From Pseudoramibacter porci (GTDB lineage Bacteria > Bacillota > Clostridia > Eubacteriales > Eubacteriaceae): a DNA stretch of 64,000 nucleotides. The notes beneath the pieces were generated by a model. It ran no database searches. It was not told the DNA's origin and saw only the letters and a program-made list of their open reading frames with translations. Positions 61,083 through 64,000 of the stretch are shown piece after piece. How positions within the stretch are numbered: position 1 is the first letter of the stretch; each line of letters opens with the position of its first letter. The translations under genes and the position numbers were made by a program. Location of the stretch: assembly GCF_009696145.1 (NCBI RefSeq), contig NZ_VUMO01000004.1, forward strand, positions 1-64,000, written 5' to 3'.

Positions 61083-63563
61083 ATGGGTGTTTCAAAACGA
61101 ATAGCGAGAAATATTGTCTTTATTTTGGGCTTTCTTTTTATTTCATTATTTTTATTTATTCCGCAGTCTGTTAATGCAGCGGAAAGTTTGCCGGAAGACA
61201 GCTTCACAGCTCAAATATTAGTCGGCGATAAAGCAGTATCACGGGATAGTGATAATGTCATTGTTTTAGAAACCAATCAGTACAGCCAGGATCAGTATTG
61301 GGAATTCATTCCAATAGGCGGCGGACAATACAAAATAATCAATAAAGGAACGCAAAAAGCCTTAGATGTTAGCGGTGCATCGGATAAAAATGGTGCAAAC
61401 ATTCAGATCTATAGTGATAATGGATCAGACGCTCAAAAGTGGACTTTAAATCTTGAATCAGATGGCAGTTATACGCTCCAGCCAGCTTGCTCTGGTGACA
61501 AAGTGATGGATGTCACAGGCGGGAAAATTAATACCAATGGTACAAACGTTCAGCTTTACCAGGAAAATAATACCGTAGCGCAAAAGTTTAAAATTGTGAT
61601 TGGAAATCCCGTTAATGGTTCCACAGATTTGGGAACAAACTTTTACGCGCGTTTGACTTCGTCAGGACGTTCACTATCAGTCACCGGTTCTAATGTTGTG
61701 ATTGATAATACACAAATTTCTAAAAATCAAGTATGGAAATTTGAATTAAATAAATCGTCAAACACATATACAATTACATATTGTGCAAATAGAAAAGTAT
61801 TAGATGTATTCGGCGCGATTGACAAGGATGGCACCAATATTCAGACGTATCCTTCGAATCAAACCAATGCGCAGAAATGGTATCTACTAAAACGAAGTGA
61901 CGGCTCATATACCTTACGACCGGCAATGTCAGGCTCTCGAAGCGTAGATATCGCGGGCAATAGTTCAAATGTTGGTACAAATGTGCAATTGTATCGAATG
62001 AATAATTCAAGTGCGCAATCTTTTACTGTAGAGAAGACGATCGATGAACAACAGATGCCAACAGCAAATGTTGGAACGGGATTTGTTGCTAAGGTAGTAA
62101 ATGCTGGAAATGGTAAAGTATTAACTGAAAGTGGTGACAGTCAAGTCGTTCAAACGGCCTCCAGTAATATCAAACAGCAGCTTTGGAAATTTGAATTAGT
62201 GGACGGTGTTTATAAAATCACTAATCAGGCTTCTGGCAAAGTTTTAGATGTGAGTGGTGCTTGGGATGTCAATGGCACTGCCATTCAAACCTATTCCTCA
62301 AATGATACAAAAGCTCAAAGATGGACGATTGAAAAAAACGGTTCGACCTACAATTTGAAACCGGCTGTTTCGGATCATCGTGTATTGGACATAAAAGATG
62401 GTTCAACTTCTGAAGGAGCCAAAGCCCAGCTTTACACGTCAAATGGGACAAAAGCGCAAGCCTTTACAATTGAGAAAGTAACTGATTCGTCTTCATATAT
62501 TCAGGCTGTAGACATAGGAGACAATGTGACCGCTAGAATTACTAATGTGAAAAGCGGCAAATCACTGACAATCAACGGAAATGGGATTACACAAAATACT
62601 AAGTCGTCATCCTCTGATCAAGGCTGGATTTTTAAACGTAATGCTGATCTTTCCTACACAATTGTAAATGTAGGAAACAAATCTGAGGCGCTCGATGTTG
62701 TGGGTGGAGCAAACAAACAAGCATATGTCCAAGCCTATCCATCGAATAGTACAAAAGCGCAAAGATGGATTTTGGTCAGATCTGGAAATCATTATGCATT
62801 GAGACCAGAATGTGCGACAGGTTATGCCTTAGACGTTGTTGGTGCATCCACGAGCGATGACGCAAAGCTTCAGATTTATACCAATAACAATACGGCGGCG
62901 CAGCAATTTGACATCAACAAGGCTTCGACTTCGGAATTTGGTTCAGTCTATGCCGGCGGTTTAGGCTTCGATGTCTCAGAATGGCAGGGATACATCAGCG
63001 CGGATAACTGGCGCAAAGCGAAAAATGCTGGATACTCCTTTGCAATGCTGAGAATTGCCTGGGGCCATGCGGGAAATGGCGCGATGGACAAGCAATTCAA
63101 TAACAATTATGAAAATGCGACAAAAGCAGGGATGCCCTTCGGCGTTTATGTGTACAGCTACGCAGACGACGAAAAAGAAGCGCGTCAGGAAGCGGATTAC
63201 GCCATTAGCTTGCTGAATGGTAGAAGCCTAAAAATGCCGATTTGTATCGATTTGGAAGATAATCGTATTTCTTATTTAAGCAAAACGCAGCAGTCAAAGA
63301 ATGCCATCGCTTTCTGTGAAGAAGTGAAAAAAGCGGGTTATACGCCGATGATTTATGCGAATCAGAATTGGCTTAATAATCATCTGGATTATAGCATGAT
63401 TAAGAATTATAAGATTTGGTACGCGCAATATCCATATTCGTGGAATAACTCTTCGAAACCGCAATATAGTAATCATATTGATATTTGGCAGTACAGTGAT
63501 CGTGGCAGTGTACCGGGATTGTCGGGCAGTATTGATATGAATAAGGCGTATTCCAATTTTTAA
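61083..63563 (+). CDS. Secreted GH25 muramidase with four beta-trefoil lectin blocks
   Basis: 826 residues. Signal peptide 1-32 (hydrophobic core, cleavage near VNA-A). Then four ricin-type (CBM13/RICIN_B_2) blocks of about 140 residues each (about 38-172, 185-325, 335-470, 480-620). Each has three sub-repeats of the form ALDV-G----G--(I/V)Q-Y-N---AQ-W. The C-terminal GH25 domain (about 626-826) has LGFDVSEWQGYI, ICIDLEDN (acid pair near 720-724) and IDIWQYSDRG. It should cut peptidoglycan while bound by lectin blocks to a wall glycan. AAAGGGTGG precedes the ATG. Its own promoter and terminator make it a single-gene unit. Confidence 0.93.
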   Translation: MGVSKRIARNIVFILGFLFISLFLFIPQSVNAAESLPEDSFTAQILVGDKAVSRDSDNVIVLETNQYSQDQYWEFIPIGGGQYKIINKGTQKALDVSGASDKNGANIQIYSDNGSDAQKWTLNLESDGSYTLQPACSGDKVMDVTGGKINTNGTNVQLYQENNTVAQKFKIVIGNPVNGSTDLGTNFYARLTSSGRSLSVTGSNVVIDNTQISKNQVWKFELNKSSNTYTITYCANRKVLDVFGAIDKDGTNIQTYPSNQTNAQKWYLLKRSDGSYTLRPAMSGSRSVDIAGNSSNVGTNVQLYRMNNSSAQSFTVEKTIDEQQMPTANVGTGFVAKVVNAGNGKVLTESGDSQVVQTASSNIKQQLWKFELVDGVYKITNQASGKVLDVSGAWDVNGTAIQTYSSNDTKAQRWTIEKNGSTYNLKPAVSDHRVLDIKDGSTSEGAKAQLYTSNGTKAQAFTIEKVTDSSSYIQAVDIGDNVTARITNVKSGKSLTINGNGITQNTKSSSSDQGWIFKRNADLSYTIVNVGNKSEALDVVGGANKQAYVQAYPSNSTKAQRWILVRSGNHYALRPECATGYALDVVGASTSDDAKLQIYTNNNTAAQQFDINKASTSEFGSVYAGGLGFDVSEWQGYISADNWRKAKNAGYSFAMLRIAWGHAGNGAMDKQFNNNYENATKAGMPFGVYVYSYADDEKEARQEADYAISLLNGRSLKMPICIDLEDNRISYLSKTQQSKNAIAFCEEVKKAGYTPMIYANQNWLNNHLDYSMIKNYKIWYAQYPYSWNNSSKPQYSNHIDIWQYSDRGSVPGLSGSIDMNKAYSNF

Positions 63564-63584
63564 TTAGGTTGGAAAAATAAAATG

Positions 63585-63619
63585 AGCCCTTTTACAAAAA
63601 TAATGTAAAAGGGCTTTTC
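63585..63619 (+). terminator. Terminator after the large GH25 gene
   Basis: AGCCCTTTTACA (63585-63596) pairs with TGTAAAAGGGCT (63604-63615), a perfect 12-bp stem, then TTTCT. Confidence 0.88.
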
Positions 63620-63685
63620 TACGTAATAATATATGTAAAAATCACTAAATTGGAAAGCAGAATAATATTGGTTAATGAGGTTGAG

Positions 63686-64000
63686 ATGAGTATCATAGAA
63701 GAAAATAAAGAGTATATTTCTATCACATCAAATAAGAAATTTAATTATCAAATGTGTATACTTTCTGCAATCGGGATGCTGGCAGTAATGCTTGGCCATA
63801 TGGGTGATTCATCCCAGGGGTTAATGACATTAAATGATTGGTTCCCGTATTATGCATATCATATGCCACTTTTTATCTTTATATCGGGCTATTTTTATAA
63901 TCAAAACCAGGAAAAGCATTTTAGTAAATTTTTCTTGAAAAAAATTCGAACGATGGTTCTTCCTTTTTATTTAGTTAATGGTGCATTTTATTTACTTCAA
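63686..64000 (+). CDS. Acyltransferase family 3 protein, N-terminal part (cut by window end)
   Basis: ATG 63686 has GAGG 5 bases upstream. The first 105 residues are visible: MSIIEENKEYISITSN, then a first helix with AVMLGHMGDSS (the conserved His region of family 3 acyltransferases) and the motif PLFIFISGYFY (near 68-78). Such membrane enzymes put acetyl or other acyl groups on surface sugars. The rest lies outside the window. The remnant at 54323-54553 is the other end of a member of the same family. Confidence 0.85.
   Translation, partial: MSIIEENKEYISITSNKKFNYQMCILSAIGMLAVMLGHMGDSSQGLMTLNDWFPYYAYHMPLFIFISGYFYNQNQEKHFSKFFLKKIRTMVLPFYLVNGAFYLLQ

Noticed and set aside
61260-62930. Internal repeats considered as a CRISPR or DNA repeat array
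   Set aside because: The repetition is at protein level (trefoil sub-repeats) and DNA copies are diverged; no direct repeats with regular spacers were found anywhere in the window.

Overview
The window comes from the chromosome of a low-GC Gram-positive bacterium, most likely a Clostridia member. The evidence is a PolC-type DNA polymerase III, the operon orders rimO-pgsA-cinA-recA and uppS-cdsA-rseP-ispG-polC, a DUF512 radical SAM gene directly before der, a Gx transporter next to a NusG-II domain protein, strong AGGAGG ribosome binding sites and consensus sigma-A promoters. The core is of balanced GC content and ends abruptly at about 45.37 kb, where a much more AT-rich surface polysaccharide locus begins. 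A family such as Eubacteriaceae is plausible but not provable from the sequence alone.

Layout. 1-1100: the 3' end of a 23S rRNA gene, a 5S rRNA and seven tRNAs (Asn, Glu, Asp, Thr, Tyr, Lys, Trp). 1.2-6.3 kb: two uncharacterised proteins, thiM-thiE (thiamine salvage), proB without a PUA domain, a 50-residue membrane peptide and a MurG/UgtP-like glycolipid glycosyltransferase. 6.3-16.1 kb: rpsO, pnp, ftsK, rimO, pgsA, cinA, recA and the RNase P RNA, with good promoters before rpsO and rnpB. 16.1-21.3 kb: a divergent pair made of an S24/XRE repressor-like gene and a 1417-residue fused CoA-dehydratase-activase-like protein. 21.3-29.8 kb: uppS-cdsA-rseP-ispG-polC and a VanY-type carboxypeptidase. 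29.8-43.8 kb: DUF4364, DUF512 protein, der, Gx transporter, NusG-II protein, tRNA-Leu, a second S24-like protein, a membrane-anchored GH25 lysozyme, malic enzyme, topA-hslV-hslU, rpsB-tsf and glmM.

43.9-64 kb is a Wzx/Wzy-type surface polysaccharide locus. An extended -10 promoter precedes a priming sugar-phosphate transferase of core-like composition. Then come AT-rich glycosyltransferases, a flippase, a polymerase, a chain-length regulator and a CpsD-like ATPase whose nucleotide-binding motifs are degraded. Two dead gene remnants (a flippase and an antisense acyltransferase) and an isolated palindrome mark past recombination. A second module (GT-C-type enzymes, two GtrB-like GT2 enzymes, GtrA) looks like side-chain decoration of the polymer. 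It is followed by a secreted GH25 muramidase carrying four beta-trefoil lectin blocks and by the start of an acyltransferase cut by the window end.

The most unusual points are two S24-family proteins that both have Thr at the nucleophile position, a 14-bp palindrome between the divergent S24 and activase genes, an RseP without a PDZ domain, a CinA with a degraded amidase half, the degenerate CpsD-like protein, and the pairing of a glycan-decoration locus with a multi-lectin muramidase. No CRISPR array, intact transposase, prophage or riboswitch was seen.
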